NCBI RefSeq assembly: GCF_000314995.1
Contig: NZ_BAEO01000009.1
Location: forward strand, 1-64,000
DNA from: Paraglaciecola arctica BSs20135
Lineage (GTDB): Bacteria > Pseudomonadota > Gammaproteobacteria > Enterobacterales > Alteromonadaceae
Direction: 5' to 3'
DNA: 64,000 nt
Positions 7,415 to 17,019 of this stretch are shown in pieces. The notes below the pieces were generated by a model. The model was not told the origin of the DNA, did no database searches, and worked only from the letters and a program-made list of their open reading frames with translations. Position 1 is the first letter of the stretch. Each line of letters begins with the position of its first letter. The position numbers and the translations under genes were made by a program.

Positions 7415-8569
7415 CTAACCTGCGTTTAGCTGTGCTAATGGATGAGAGTCTTGAGACCAAATATCAGCAAAAAAATAATCAATAGTAGCTTGCGGTACTT
7501 GTTCAACAGACTTATAGCGCCAATTGGGCTGATTATCTTTATCAATCATCAGCGCCCTTACCCCTTCTTGAAATTCACCAAACTCGCCACATTTACATGA
7601 CAAACCTAACTCCATTTGAAAACATGCTGCTAAGCTCATACCCTTGCCTCTATGCAGTTGTTCAAAAACCAAATTTGCCGTGATAGGTGACCCCGCACTT
7701 AAAGTTTTTTGTGCTTTGTTTAACCATTTATTATCACCAGCATTGGCTGACATTATGTAGTCAACCGCTGCCACAACATCAGTTTGCGCGGCCAAAGTTG
7801 TTAACCACTGCTGATTTTCTTGAAGATTTCCCTGTGGCAATTGACCAAAATGTAGGGAGTGAAAATCATCACAAATACTGGTTAATGTTTGATGTAATAA
7901 TTCCTCTTGCCAATTTGCGGATAATAATCTGGCAAAGAGTGTAGCTTTTGCATCTTGGGGTACAAAGTAGTCGGCCAAATGACTATACAAAGCATCGGTG
8001 GCATTGATGCTTGCACCTGTTAGTCCTAAAAACAAACCATTGCCCGCTGGCATTTGATTTAAAAAGTAGCTGCCGCCAACATCAGGGTATAATCCGATAC
8101 TGATTTCGGGCATAGCAATACGCGAATTTTCAGTGACAACTCTGTGACTGCCACCACTCATCAAGCCTAAGCCGCCACCCATAATAATACCATTACCCCA
8201 TATTAAGACAGGCTTGGAGAAAGTATGAATAAGGTAATCGAGTTGGTATTCTTCAGTGAAAAATTCCTGCAAGGCTAATTGATTAGCTGCCTCTGAGCTT
8301 TCTTTGTCGGCTTGCGAGGCCTGCATTGACTTATACATAGACACAATATCGCCACCCGCACAAAAAGCCCGCTCGCCACTTCCATCTAAAAACACCATAG
8401 CAATCTTAGGATCTTGCTGCCATTTTTCTAATTGAGGCGTTAGCAGTCTGATCATTTGCAAATCGAGAGCATTAAGTGCAGCAGCTTTGTTTAAGGTTGC
8501 ATGGCCAATCTTAAAACCACACTCTGTGATTATTTCGTCGAAATAAACCACTGCATTTTCATTAGACAT
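7415..8569 (-). CDS. Enoyl-CoA hydratase/isomerase family; probable 3-hydroxyisobutyryl-CoA hydrolase
   Basis: At 384 residues it is longer than a simple crotonase and matches the 3-hydroxyisobutyryl-CoA hydrolase group. It has the oxyanion-hole segment SGERAFCAGGDIVSMY and GNGIIMGGGLGLMSGG. The ISIGLYPDVGGSYFLN segment carries the acidic catalytic Glu/Asp region. The C-terminal half has EFQEGVRALMIDKDNQPNWR, typical of this group. It would release free 3-hydroxyisobutyrate from its CoA ester, just before MmsB. No separate crotonase for the preceding hydration is seen in the operon, so that step may come from a generic enzyme elsewhere. Confidence 0.87.
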   Translation of the reverse strand: MSNENAVVYFDEIITECGFKIGHATLNKAAALNALDLQMIRLLTPQLEKWQQDPKIAMVFLDGSGERAFCAGGDIVSMYKSMQASQADKESSEAANQLALQEFFTEEYQLDYLIHTFSKPVLIWGNGIIMGGGLGLMSGGSHRVVTENSRIAMPEISIGLYPDVGGSYFLNQMPAGNGLFLGLTGASINATDALYSHLADYFVPQDAKATLFARLLSANWQEELLHQTLTSICDDFHSLHFGQLPQGNLQENQQWLTTLAAQTDVVAAVDYIMSANAGDNKWLNKAQKTLSAGSPITANLVFEQLHRGKGMSLAACFQMELGLSCKCGEFGEFQEGVRALMIDKDNQPNWRYKSVEQVPQATIDYFFADIWSQDSHPLAQLNAG

Positions 8570-8602
8570 AAAATTCCTTACCTATATGAGGGGTCTTAAA
8601 TC

Positions 8603-9760
8603 CTAAAGGATGTCACCAGCATTCTCTGCTAATAAACGTCTACCAATGATCATTCGCATAATTTCATTGGTACCTTCTAAAATTTGGTGTACTCGCACAT
8701 CTCTTACATATCTTTCTAATGGATATTCTTTGATATAGCCATAACCACCGTGAATTTGTAATGCTTCATTACACACATTAAAACCCACATCGGTTGCAAA
8801 ACGTTTTGCCATAGCGCAATAAGCGCTGCATTCAGAGTCTTGATTATCTAGTTTAAATGCGGCCAATCTAACCATTTGCCTCGCGGCCACTAGTTCGGTA
8901 GCCATATCTGCTAATTTAAATTGTAAGGCTTGAAATGCCGCTAATGGTTTGCCAAATTGGGTACGCTCTTGCATATAATTTTTGGCTGTTTGTAATGCCA
9001 TTTGTGCAGTACCAATTGAGCAGGTAGCAATGTTGATGCGCCCGCCATCCAAGCCTTTCATGGCAAAGGTAAACCCCTGCCCTTCTTCACCCAATAAACA
9101 ATCAGCCGATATACGCACATTGTCAAAGGTAATTAAACGAGTGGGTTGTGCATTCCAGCCCATTTTTTCTTCTGCCTTGCCATAGATCACACCTTCAGCA
9201 TCGGCAGGAACCACAAAAGCAGAGATGCCTTTAGGGCCAGCTTCACCAGTACGCGCCATCACTACTAAGACATCAGTTTCACCGGCACCTGAAATGAACA
9301 TCTTGGAACCGTTTAACAGGTATTCGCCCGCGTCTTTTTTGGCTGAAGTGCGCATTGCGGCGGCATCTGAGCCAGAGCCTGGTTCAGTTAAGCAATAAGA
9401 AGCGAGCTTTTCACCTGTGACTAGGCTTGGACACCACTTATCTTTAGCGGCTCTTGTTCCCCAAGTCGCGACCATCCAAGTAGCCATATTATGAATAGTC
9501 ATCATGGCTGTGGTTGCGGTGCAGCCCATTGCTAGTTGTTCGAAAATAATCGAAGAGTCCAAGCGGCTTAAGCCCATGCCGCCTTCATCTTCAGGAGTAT
9601 ATAAACTACAAAACCCAAGCTCACCGGCTTTTTGGATCACCTCTTTGGGAAAAATATGCTCTCTATCCCACTTAGCCGCATTAGGTGCAAGTTCTTGCTC
9701 TGCAAATTGTTTAGCAGTTTCGGCAAAGGCAAGTTGGTCTTCGGTTAAATCAAAATTCAT
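8603..9760 (-). CDS. Acyl-CoA dehydrogenase, probable isobutyryl-CoA dehydrogenase
   Basis: A 385-residue FAD flavoprotein with the two family signatures CLTEPGSGSDAAAMRTSA and QIHGGYGYIKEYPLERYVRD. The catalytic Glu lies in ILEGTNEIMRMII near the C-terminus, the position used by short- and branched-chain enzymes. Its position next to mmsA, mmsB and a 3-hydroxyisobutyryl-CoA hydrolase supports isobutyryl-CoA as substrate (valine pathway); 2-methylbutyryl-CoA is also possible. It starts eight bases after the mmsA stop. Confidence 0.9.
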   Translation of the reverse strand: MNFDLTEDQLAFAETAKQFAEQELAPNAAKWDREHIFPKEVIQKAGELGFCSLYTPEDEGGMGLSRLDSSIIFEQLAMGCTATTAMMTIHNMATWMVATWGTRAAKDKWCPSLVTGEKLASYCLTEPGSGSDAAAMRTSAKKDAGEYLLNGSKMFISGAGETDVLVVMARTGEAGPKGISAFVVPADAEGVIYGKAEEKMGWNAQPTRLITFDNVRISADCLLGEEGQGFTFAMKGLDGGRINIATCSIGTAQMALQTAKNYMQERTQFGKPLAAFQALQFKLADMATELVAARQMVRLAAFKLDNQDSECSAYCAMAKRFATDVGFNVCNEALQIHGGYGYIKEYPLERYVRDVRVHQILEGTNEIMRMIIGRRLLAENAGDIL

Positions 9761-9768
9761 AACGCCAC

Positions 9769-11265
9769 CTATTTCAATGAGATAGTCATATTGGGTCCTG
9801 AGGCAAGATCATCCTCAAACCAGCGAGCAGTCACGGTTTTAGTCTCGGTATAAAAACGCACAGCTTGTTTTCCGTAGGCGTGCAAGTCGCCATAAAATGA
9901 GTTTTTCCAACCCGTAAAAGAGAAAAACGGCAATGGCACAGGAATAGGTACATTGATACCCACCTGACCCACTTCAATTTCATGTTGATATTTACGTGCA
10001 GCAGCGCCACTGGCAGTAAATATAGAGGTGCCATTACCATAAGGGTTACGATTAACTAAAGCGATAGCCTCTTCTAAGGTATCTACTGCCATACAACATA
10101 ACACTGGACCAAAAATTTCTTGTTGGTATATCACCATATCTTCTGTGACATCAGAAAATACCGTAGGTCCAACCCAGTTGCCGTCTTGGTAACCGTCTAT
10201 ATCCAACACAAAGTCAGAACCATCAAGCAAACAAGTTGCCCCTTCGTCTTTACCTTGTTGAATAAGCGATAACACTTTTTGTTTGGCTTGTGGGCTGATT
10301 AGCGGACCAAAACCGGCTGATTCATCATCCCATAATCCCGGTTGAACGGCCTTTAATAGCTCAGTTAGCTCAGCAATCCAGTCTTTGGTTTGACCTACAA
10401 ATACCGCCACAGAAATAGCCATACAACGCTGGCCCGCAGCGCCCACAGAGGCACCTACCAGATTATTCAACACCTGCTGTTTATTAGCATCAGGCATGAT
10501 CACCGAATGATTTTTAGCGCCAGCAAAACACTGCGCACGCTTCATGTTGTCAGTTGCAGTTTTATAAATATGTTGTCCTACGGGAACCGAACCAACAAAA
10601 GACACCGCCCTGATATCAGGGTCGACCAGCAGTTTATTCACTTGGTCTTTACCACCATGCACCACATTTAATACACCTTCTGGCGCGCCAGCTTGTACAA
10701 ATAGCTCAGCTAGTTTCATTGGCGTTAATGGGTCTTGCTCAGATGGTTTAAGAATAAAAGTGTTGCCGCAAGCAATCGCCATAGGGAACATCCACAAGGG
10801 GATCATGGCTGGAAAATTAAAAGGGGTGATACCTAAACACACACCTAAAGGCTGAATATAACTATAGGTATCTATGCCCCTGGCCACATTTTCAGCGGTT
10901 TCGCCCATCATCATTGCTGGAATATTCATGGCTTGTTCGACTACTTCGATACCGCGCCATACATCCCCTTTAGCATCGGCAAAAGTTTTGCCGGTTTCAC
11001 TGCTTAAAAGTGTAGCAAGCTCATCATGATGCTCCTTAAGAAGTTGTTGGTAACGCATCATCACTCTTGCTCTTTCTGACGCTGGCACTTCTTTCCAGGT
11101 TTCAAAAGCAGCTTTAGCGCTTGCTACAGCCAAAGCTAATTCTGCGTCAGTAGTGCAAGTCAACTCAGCAATAACTTTATTATTGGCAGGGTTAGTCACT
11201 GCTATGTTTGGTAACGAAGACGACACTATCAATTCGCCATTGATCAAGGACGGAACAAGCTGCAT
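9769..11265 (-). CDS. mmsA: CoA-acylating methylmalonate-semialdehyde dehydrogenase
   Basis: A 498-residue aldehyde dehydrogenase with the MMSDH pattern. It has [32 protein letters not shown], the catalytic Cys in [14 protein letters not shown], and the C-terminal [19 protein letters not shown]. It converts methylmalonate semialdehyde, NAD and CoA to propionyl-CoA, ending valine degradation. The ATG has AGGA seven bases upstream. It is the first gene of the operon, and an 18-bp palindrome lies 48 bases before its start. Confidence 0.94.
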   Translation of the reverse strand: MQLVPSLINGELIVSSSLPNIAVTNPANNKVIAELTCTTDAELALAVASAKAAFETWKEVPASERARVMMRYQQLLKEHHDELATLLSSETGKTFADAKGDVWRGIEVVEQAMNIPAMMMGETAENVARGIDTYSYIQPLGVCLGITPFNFPAMIPLWMFPMAIACGNTFILKPSEQDPLTPMKLAELFVQAGAPEGVLNVVHGGKDQVNKLLVDPDIRAVSFVGSVPVGQHIYKTATDNMKRAQCFAGAKNHSVIMPDANKQQVLNNLVGASVGAAGQRCMAISVAVFVGQTKDWIAELTELLKAVQPGLWDDESAGFGPLISPQAKQKVLSLIQQGKDEGATCLLDGSDFVLDIDGYQDGNWVGPTVFSDVTEDMVIYQQEIFGPVLCCMAVDTLEEAIALVNRNPYGNGTSIFTASGAAARKYQHEIEVGQVGINVPIPVPLPFFSFTGWKNSFYGDLHAYGKQAVRFYTETKTVTARWFEDDLASGPNMTISLK

Positions 11266-11312
11266 AAATAATCCTAAATTGTTTATATTTTACGAGGCTA
11301 ACAAATTTTTAC

Positions 11313-11330
11313 CTTTACGTTAACGTAAAG
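11313..11330. promoter_or_regulatory. Perfect 18-bp palindrome, LiuR-like operator of the valine operon
   Basis: CTTTACGTTAACGTAAAG is its own reverse complement. It sits 48 bases upstream of mmsA, where a promoter would be. MerR-type LiuR regulators of branched-chain amino-acid catabolism in gammaproteobacteria bind palindromes with an ACGT-N-ACGT core, so LiuR is the likely binder. The regulator gene itself is not in the window. The assignment is inference. Confidence 0.65.
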
Positions 11331-11486
11331 CAAACAATTTAGTTTTTAGATAAGTGTTTCGTTAGCTATACAAGCTTAAACTTTGCATTTAAGTGGGACT
11401 ATGTACATTGACCTAAAAAAATTAATTATTTTTATCTCCTGTGCCTGCTATGCTGCTGATTATGTGTAGAAAAATAGTCCATTTAT

Positions 11487-13196
11487 ATGTCACTTGCTAA
11501 AATTAAAGTCGCCGTTGTGGAAGACAATGGCATGGCTCGCACCAATATCCGCAATCATTTATTGGATATGGGGTTTGGACAAATTAGCTGTTTCAGCAAT
11601 GGTCGAGAACTAAAAGCTAATTTAAAAGGTCAGAAGTTGGATCTTTTATTGATGGACTTTCACCTTGGCCAAAATAAAAACGGCGTAGAGGTATTACAAG
11701 ACTTACAAAAGCAGAAACAAATCACCCACACGACTTGTGTGATGTTTATTACCTCTGATCGACTGCCACTAATTATCGGCCAAATTGTTGACGTGCATCC
11801 TGAAGCTTTAGTAGTTAAGCCTTATACCATACGTAATTTGGTTAAGAATATTTCTAACTGTCTTGCCCTACATCAATATTTAATGCCTGTTTTTGAAATG
11901 ATGGATGATGACAATTACCCACAAGCATTAGTGGTACTAGATCACCTAATAGAAGAAAATGCCCAACCGAAGAAAAAAAGTGCACTGATCAAATTGCGCG
12001 CTAGGTTATTAACCAAATTAAGTCGTTTTTCTGAAGCAGCTGATCTTTACCGCAGTATTTTGGAACGCTCAGACAAAGTCATATGGGCAAAATGGGGACT
12101 GATCCAAAATTTATTTTTAGATGATCATGTAGAAGAAAGTGAAACCTTATTACACGAATTGACTCGGTCAGAACTCACCAACGACAAAGCTTGTGAGTGG
12201 CTAGCACGTATCAGCGTCAGCAATAATCAATACAGTAAAGCCGAAAACTATATGCATCAAATTCGCGAAGGCGAGTTATCTATTCCTGCTGCTCGTTTAA
12301 AATCCTATATATATCAAGCACAAGAGCGGGGCCACGAAGCTATCGCTTTACTAGAAAAAAAGCGCGAATCTAATCGTTCAATTCGCGAACGTTACGATGA
12401 AATATCCCTCGATCTCGCTCGTTGTTATATAACTGAAGCCGAACTAAGATCTAATACCCAACGCACTTCAGATTTAAAAGTCGCGAAATTTTTAATTGGA
12501 GCGGCAGGCAGAAAACTATCAGATCCTAGTTTAACCATTCGAAAGGATTACATGTTTGCGAATATCGCGTTTTTGGAAGGTAATCTGGTCAAAGCCAATG
12601 AAATTTTATCTCGCCCAGGTATGAGTGAACTACAAGACGCTGAAATATCCACTATCACCGATGCTGTTCAAGCATGGCGAAATACAGGTGATACCGAAAA
12701 AGCCAAAGAATTTTTAAAGCTTAGCCAAGAAAAACTGAGAGACATTAATGACGGTAATGAAAAAACTGTCTCAAGCATGTTGGTTGCTAAGGGCGAAGAT
12801 GCTATTGGTGAAAGAAGGCCGCAAGCCCTTGAATTTAATAAAATTGGGTTGCAAAAATACACGTTCAAAAATTATATCGAAGCAACTGAGGACTTCTATA
12901 ACGCTTATTTACTATTCCCACGAGAGCTGGCTTTTAGCCTCAACTTGTTACAGGGTTTAGTACATGCAGAGCTACTTTCCTACAAAAAAGTGAACACTTT
13001 GGAATTTTTAACAGAATTGCAAAACCGTGAACTTAATGAAGGCAATCAAAAACGTTTGGATGATATAGTCAGTCGTATTACCAAGAAAAAAGACGTATTT
13101 TTTCTTGCCAGTGAAACAGAGGGTCAAGCAAGCAATGATGATGAAAATAAGAAAAGAACACAGCGCATTGTTACCCCAGCTAAACCAAACCATTAA
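11487..13196 (+). CDS. Response regulator with CheY receiver and TPR repeats
   Basis: A 569-residue protein. Residues 1-125 form a receiver domain: IKVAVVEDNGMAR with acidic residues, phospho-acceptor Asp in LDLLLMDFHLGQ, MFITSD, and Lys in ALVVKPYTIRNL. The remaining 440 residues are helical repeats of TPR type, for example FSEAADLYRSILERSDKVIW and KAENYMHQIRE. No DNA-binding or enzymatic domain is seen, so output is probably by protein-protein contact. The cognate kinase is not adjacent. A periplasmic binding protein gene follows 122 bases downstream on the same strand. Confidence 0.85.
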   Translation: MSLAKIKVAVVEDNGMARTNIRNHLLDMGFGQISCFSNGRELKANLKGQKLDLLLMDFHLGQNKNGVEVLQDLQKQKQITHTTCVMFITSDRLPLIIGQIVDVHPEALVVKPYTIRNLVKNISNCLALHQYLMPVFEMMDDDNYPQALVVLDHLIEENAQPKKKSALIKLRARLLTKLSRFSEAADLYRSILERSDKVIWAKWGLIQNLFLDDHVEESETLLHELTRSELTNDKACEWLARISVSNNQYSKAENYMHQIREGELSIPAARLKSYIYQAQERGHEAIALLEKKRESNRSIRERYDEISLDLARCYITEAELRSNTQRTSDLKVAKFLIGAAGRKLSDPSLTIRKDYMFANIAFLEGNLVKANEILSRPGMSELQDAEISTITDAVQAWRNTGDTEKAKEFLKLSQEKLRDINDGNEKTVSSMLVAKGEDAIGERRPQALEFNKIGLQKYTFKNYIEATEDFYNAYLLFPRELAFSLNLLQGLVHAELLSYKKVNTLEFLTELQNRELNEGNQKRLDDIVSRITKKKDVFFLASETEGQASNDDENKKRTQRIVTPAKPNH

Positions 13197-13318
13197 AAAG
13201 ATAAAAACTCAGGAAAACTACAAACAATACTTGATAGTCATGGGGTTGGATTACAAATTTACTGAATTGCTCTACTCGAGTTATCCTCATTTGCTGTTGT
13301 TTTGAATGGGAAGTAAAG

Positions 13319-14254
13319 ATGTTCAGAAAAAACATAATCGGCGTTATTATTTTAATATTTTTTTCTTTCCCAACTATTGCTAAAACTAATGAAAACAATG
13401 TGATAGCTCCCAAAACTACAACTAAACTGGTTAGCTTCGGGCTTAACTTAGATGGTTTTGAAGACGCCCTCTTAGCCCAAATACTGTCATACCAAAAAGC
13501 AGATGTCTTGATTTCACGTTATCCACGTTGGATACCCGGAGTACGCGCCTTTCAGATAATGGCTAAACATCAAGGTATCGACATAGTCTGGGGCAGCGCA
13601 ACTAAAGAGCGATTCAATACATATCTCCCGGTAAAAGCTCCAATCTATAAGGGTTTAATTGGCTGGCGTTTAGCATTTGTGACACAAGCCAAACAACAGA
13701 TTTTTGCTGATGTGAGTACACTTGATGAGTTACGCGCATTTAATCCCGGGCAACGTCTCAATTGGGCTGATTACAAAATTTATAAAGAAAATGGTTTTAC
13801 TATCGCATCGGGTTCCAGCCGCAGAGCGCTAGCTGAAATGTTATTACTAGACCGTTTCGACTTTTTCCCACGTGGGGTCATTGAGATCGAAATGGAACAG
13901 CGTGAATATACTAATATGAGTATTGTCCTCGATCCTCATCTACTCATTCGATACAAATCCGCATTTGTTTTTTATGTTGCTAAAGATAATCTTGAATTAG
14001 CTAAAATCTTAACTGAAGGTCTGCACAAAGCCAAAGCAGACGGTTCGTTTGATAGGTTGTTTGAACATCATTTTAAAGCATTATTTGAACGTTTAGATTT
14101 ACCTAATCGCAGAATTATTGAATTGAATAACGCCCTATTACCGAAAGAGATGTTAAATATAGAAGAGCATTTATGGATTTCCCCAAAAACCTTACTCGAT
14201 ACAATACCACCTCCAAGAGTATCTGATCATAAAAACACGGGCTTTGCCCAATAG
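13319..14254 (+). CDS. Periplasmic substrate-binding-like protein (SBP_bac_3-type)
   Basis: A 311-residue exported protein. Residues 1-21 form a signal peptide ending TIAKT. The mature part has the bilobed-receptor look of amino-acid/solute-binding family proteins: WIPGVRAFQIMAKHQGIDIV, GSATKERFNTYL, ASGSSRRALAEMLL, and IRYKSAFVFYVAKDNLELA. No permease or ATPase genes are near, so it may act as a sensory or orphan binding protein. The ATG follows GGGAAGTAAAG. Its central and 3' parts are repeated almost identically as a broken copy at 20362-20883. Confidence 0.75.
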   Translation: MFRKNIIGVIILIFFSFPTIAKTNENNVIAPKTTTKLVSFGLNLDGFEDALLAQILSYQKADVLISRYPRWIPGVRAFQIMAKHQGIDIVWGSATKERFNTYLPVKAPIYKGLIGWRLAFVTQAKQQIFADVSTLDELRAFNPGQRLNWADYKIYKENGFTIASGSSRRALAEMLLLDRFDFFPRGVIEIEMEQREYTNMSIVLDPHLLIRYKSAFVFYVAKDNLELAKILTEGLHKAKADGSFDRLFEHHFKALFERLDLPNRRIIELNNALLPKEMLNIEEHLWISPKTLLDTIPPPRVSDHKNTGFAQ

Positions 14255-14315
14255 TTGGCGAATAGGTTTCTCACAGAATTTGTGTGACGAAATAATAAAA
14301 AGTGAAGCTTATAAA

Positions 14316-14347
14316 AAAGCCCAAATCGTTTTACGACTTGGGCTTTT
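14316..14347. terminator. Terminator hairpin after the binding-protein gene
   Basis: AAAGCCCAA pairs with TTGGGCTTT, extended by TCGT/ACGA around a three-base loop. A-rich DNA precedes it and TTTTCCT follows. It can stop transcription from the plus-strand gene ending at 14254 and perhaps from the opposite strand. Confidence 0.7.
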
Positions 14348-14408
14348 CCTATTTGAGTAACGAATATTTTACTTAGCCGGAACTCTGGTTTATTTAGCCA
14401 CGGGGATT

Positions 14409-15095
14409 TCAGTGCGCAAGATGTTTTATTACCCGATACCGTAAATACCGATTAGTGGCTTCGAGTATTTCAATCTTGGCGCCTTTGTAGCCAATAACGT
14501 TGGATTCATTTAGGTCATACTCAACATTGTTTGAATAGTGAGTGGCATTGGATTGATGACTAAACTCCCGATAAGCGAATAGCACTTTATTACCTACCAT
14601 ACCGTTATAAATTAAGGATTTTTGAATACTATTCAGATGCAGTAATTCTAAGGTTGTTAAATTGAAGTCATCATCATCATCACACAAATCTCGAACAGAA
14701 TTATTTCTCAAACATAAATCGCCAGTGTCTCTTTCTCTTTTGATGGCGTCAACCCAGCCCAAACATAACCCACCAGCTATATAGAAATGACCACCATCAC
14801 GAGTCTTAGGTGCAGGTGAGTAATAATCGAAATCACTGTCTGTAGAGGTTTTTATGTACCAACCTGCAGTGGCATTGTGGCAACCAAAATTTCTTGAAAG
14901 CTCCTGACGTAACTCGATGGCATCGAAGGTATAATAAGTCGCTTGAAGTAATATGTTATCACCTATATTGGCCGTGGCAGTTTCGCCTTCCTGAGGCGTA
15001 TTGATGGGTGTTACAACGGGATCCACCCGATGATAATTACTAGAACACCCCATAACAATGAAGGTCATCAGTATTAGAAGCATGATTTGTTTCAT
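14409..15095 (-). CDS. Putative lipoprotein of unknown function
   Basis: A 228-residue product with a lipoprotein signal (LLILMTFIVMGCSS, Cys17). The mature part has no family I recognise. It contains several Cys residues (CHNATAGWYIK, GGLCLGW, LCLRNNS, LCDDDDD), an acidic run of five Asp and a Tyr-rich C-terminus. The ATG overlaps the stop of the beta-helix protein gene by four bases (ATGA), so the two are probably co-expressed and may form a surface complex. It may be an assembly or stability factor for that protein; this is inference from position only. Confidence 0.7.
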   Translation of the reverse strand: MKQIMLLILMTFIVMGCSSNYHRVDPVVTPINTPQEGETATANIGDNILLQATYYTFDAIELRQELSRNFGCHNATAGWYIKTSTDSDFDYYSPAPKTRDGGHFYIAGGLCLGWVDAIKRERDTGDLCLRNNSVRDLCDDDDDFNLTTLELLHLNSIQKSLIYNGMVGNKVLFAYREFSHQSNATHYSNNVEYDLNESNVIGYKGAKIEILEATNRYLRYRVIKHLAH

Positions 15096-16660
15096 GAGAA
15101 AATCCTGTAGCTATTACTACGACATGAGCTGACAATGTTGAAAAGCAATATTGTGCTTAAGACTATTAGCAACAGCCATAAAGATCCGCCACCACCGCTA
15201 TTGTCAGTTGTCCCACCACCACAGTTATTGCAGTTAGTGCTTACCTGAAATTCAAATGCGCCTATGTCCATATTGGCACCTTGTACTCTTGCATAGCCGT
15301 TACCACGTTGATCAAAAGTATAATCCGCAACTCTGTCATCTTTGGGCTGTGCATGACGTTTTCCCGCATCAATTAATGGGCTGCCTGCTTGTAAAGCGTG
15401 AGTTTGTGTTTGACCTTTGTTATCTGTCAACGGCGCAAACATTGGATCAATCTCCGTTAGCACACTTCCTATTGCAGAAGAGTGCTCAACAAAATCCACA
15501 CCTTGAATACTACCGATCATTGAATAACTAGCTGTTATTTTCCCACCATAAATGTCCGTACGAAAATTAGTGCCACTGGGACTCGCATGATTTCCTGCAA
15601 TCACACTATTTGCCATTGATACTGGATAGATACTTCTGTAAGTCAAAATTCTTAGCCCGCCACCTTCACCGGCAAAGTTGTTAGTTATTGTGGTGGATTG
15701 CAAAAATAAAGGGGCATGTTCTGAAGCACCTCTTATTCCACTTTGGGATGTAAGGTAAAGACCTCCGCCCTGATGATATGCAGAATTACCGCTAAGTGTT
15801 GAATTACTAATACTGATATTGATAGTTTGACTAGCACTAATTGCGCCTCCACTTCCTGATTGAGTTGCGTTATCGCTAAGCTCACTATTGGTAATGATAA
15901 GATTCGGCTCTGTTGTGAAACCACCTTCGATATAAATCGCACCACCATCCAAAAGGAATCTAGAATTATCCTTGCCCACCACTCTATTTTCACTTAATGC
16001 ACAGTGGTCAATAATAATTTTATCGTCATCTTCTAACCTGGCGTAAATAGCGCCACCGCGAAATTCTGATTGAAATTGCTGTATTCGACAATGAGTGAGT
16101 TTTAGGTTGCCATTCTCTATAGCTATGGCTGCTCCACTCCCATTAATCAGCGTATTACCTTGACCTGATAAAGTAAGGTCATCTAAATATATATTGGCAT
16201 TAACGCCTCTAATTAAGCGGCCAGTCCGTTCAATTGTTATTCTTGCCACTTTTAGCCCAAGCTGCTTAATTTCAAACTCAACCCTGTTTCCTGCTTGACC
16301 TTCAACAGCAAATAACTCTCTCATGCTTAGTGCTGCAGGTGAAAAACTAACTGTTCCTTGAAAAGTACCTGAACCATCAATCAGTAAGTCATCAGTTACT
16401 TTCAGTGTTCTAGAAATTTTAATGTTTTGCGCCGACCCAAATATTGACCGATCAAACACAATGGTATCTTTCCCAGCCAATATGTTGGCATCATCAACGG
16501 CTTGCGCAAGACTTCCAGGCCCAAATGGCTCAGTGTTGGTTACTGTTATTTCAGCAGCCCAAGAGGTGATATTTAATGTGAACAGAATAACAAGTATTAA
16601 CATTTTAGCTGAGGCTAACAAAGTCTCGGTAGTAAAACGTTTGTGATTTAAATTGATCAT
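15092..16660 (-). CDS. Choice-of-anchor Q-type right-handed beta-helix surface protein
   Basis: A 522-residue exported protein. A signal peptide occupies about residues 15-35 (LILVILFTLNITSWAAE). The early VTNTEPFGPGSLAQAVDDAN is the usual first turn of such helices. Repeated patterns such as GGAIYIEGG, SGSGGAISASQ, YHQGGGLYLTS and GEGGGLRILT mark parallel beta-helix turns. It ends with AGSPLIDAG and GANMDIGAFEFQ (choice-of-anchor Q), followed by a Cys/Gly-rich linker. A final GGGGSLWLLLIVLS hydrophobic segment with a basic end resembles a GlyGly-CTERM-like sorting signal. Substrate or partner is unknown. Confidence 0.82.
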   Translation of the reverse strand: MINLNHKRFTTETLLASAKMLILVILFTLNITSWAAEITVTNTEPFGPGSLAQAVDDANILAGKDTIVFDRSIFGSAQNIKISRTLKVTDDLLIDGSGTFQGTVSFSPAALSMRELFAVEGQAGNRVEFEIKQLGLKVARITIERTGRLIRGVNANIYLDDLTLSGQGNTLINGSGAAIAIENGNLKLTHCRIQQFQSEFRGGAIYARLEDDDKIIIDHCALSENRVVGKDNSRFLLDGGAIYIEGGFTTEPNLIITNSELSDNATQSGSGGAISASQTINISISNSTLSGNSAYHQGGGLYLTSQSGIRGASEHAPLFLQSTTITNNFAGEGGGLRILTYRSIYPVSMANSVIAGNHASPSGTNFRTDIYGGKITASYSMIGSIQGVDFVEHSSAIGSVLTEIDPMFAPLTDNKGQTQTHALQAGSPLIDAGKRHAQPKDDRVADYTFDQRGNGYARVQGANMDIGAFEFQVSTNCNNCGGGTTDNSGGGGSLWLLLIVLSTILLFNIVSSCRSNSYRIFS

Positions 16661-16845
16661 TTCCTTCTCCTAAAAAACAATGTGATTGAGCACCTTTGTG
16701 AAGTACTTATTGTTAATAGCGAGAGATAGTTGGAAATTTGCCCAAACCTTTTCAATTAATTTAAGAGATAGAATTTATTCAGCTAGCGATAGCTGTAAAT
16801 CATTTAATACTCTCTGTGTGCATGTAGGATTGGGTTTCATTTAAA

Positions 16846-17010
16846 GTGGACCTGTTGACACTTCATGAAGCCATTGAGCTGTTAGCCGAACATGATGCAC
16901 GTAAGGCACTGCTGATATAACTTCAGTATATTGTAGGCTTAAACTTCGAAGAAATGGCTTTGGTGAATGGATTGTCTTCAAGCTCTATTTAGCGAGAACT
17001 AGGTTTTTCA
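16846..17010 (+). pseudogene. Relic of an ECF sigma factor (TIGR02999-like) C-terminal region
   Basis: Translation from 16846 gives VDLLTLHEAIELLAEHDARK followed by ALLI-stop-LQYIVGLNF, EEMALVNGLSSSSI-stop-REL. This aligns with the intact sigma factor at 19790-20359 (LDDAIEALAAKDSRKAQLIE, LQYFAGLNFAEMALVTGLST, STIDREL). Two in-frame stops and loss of the N-terminal half make it a pseudogene. It sits downstream of the kinase on the opposite strand. Confidence 0.75.
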
Positions 17011-17019
17011 CCGGTCTTG

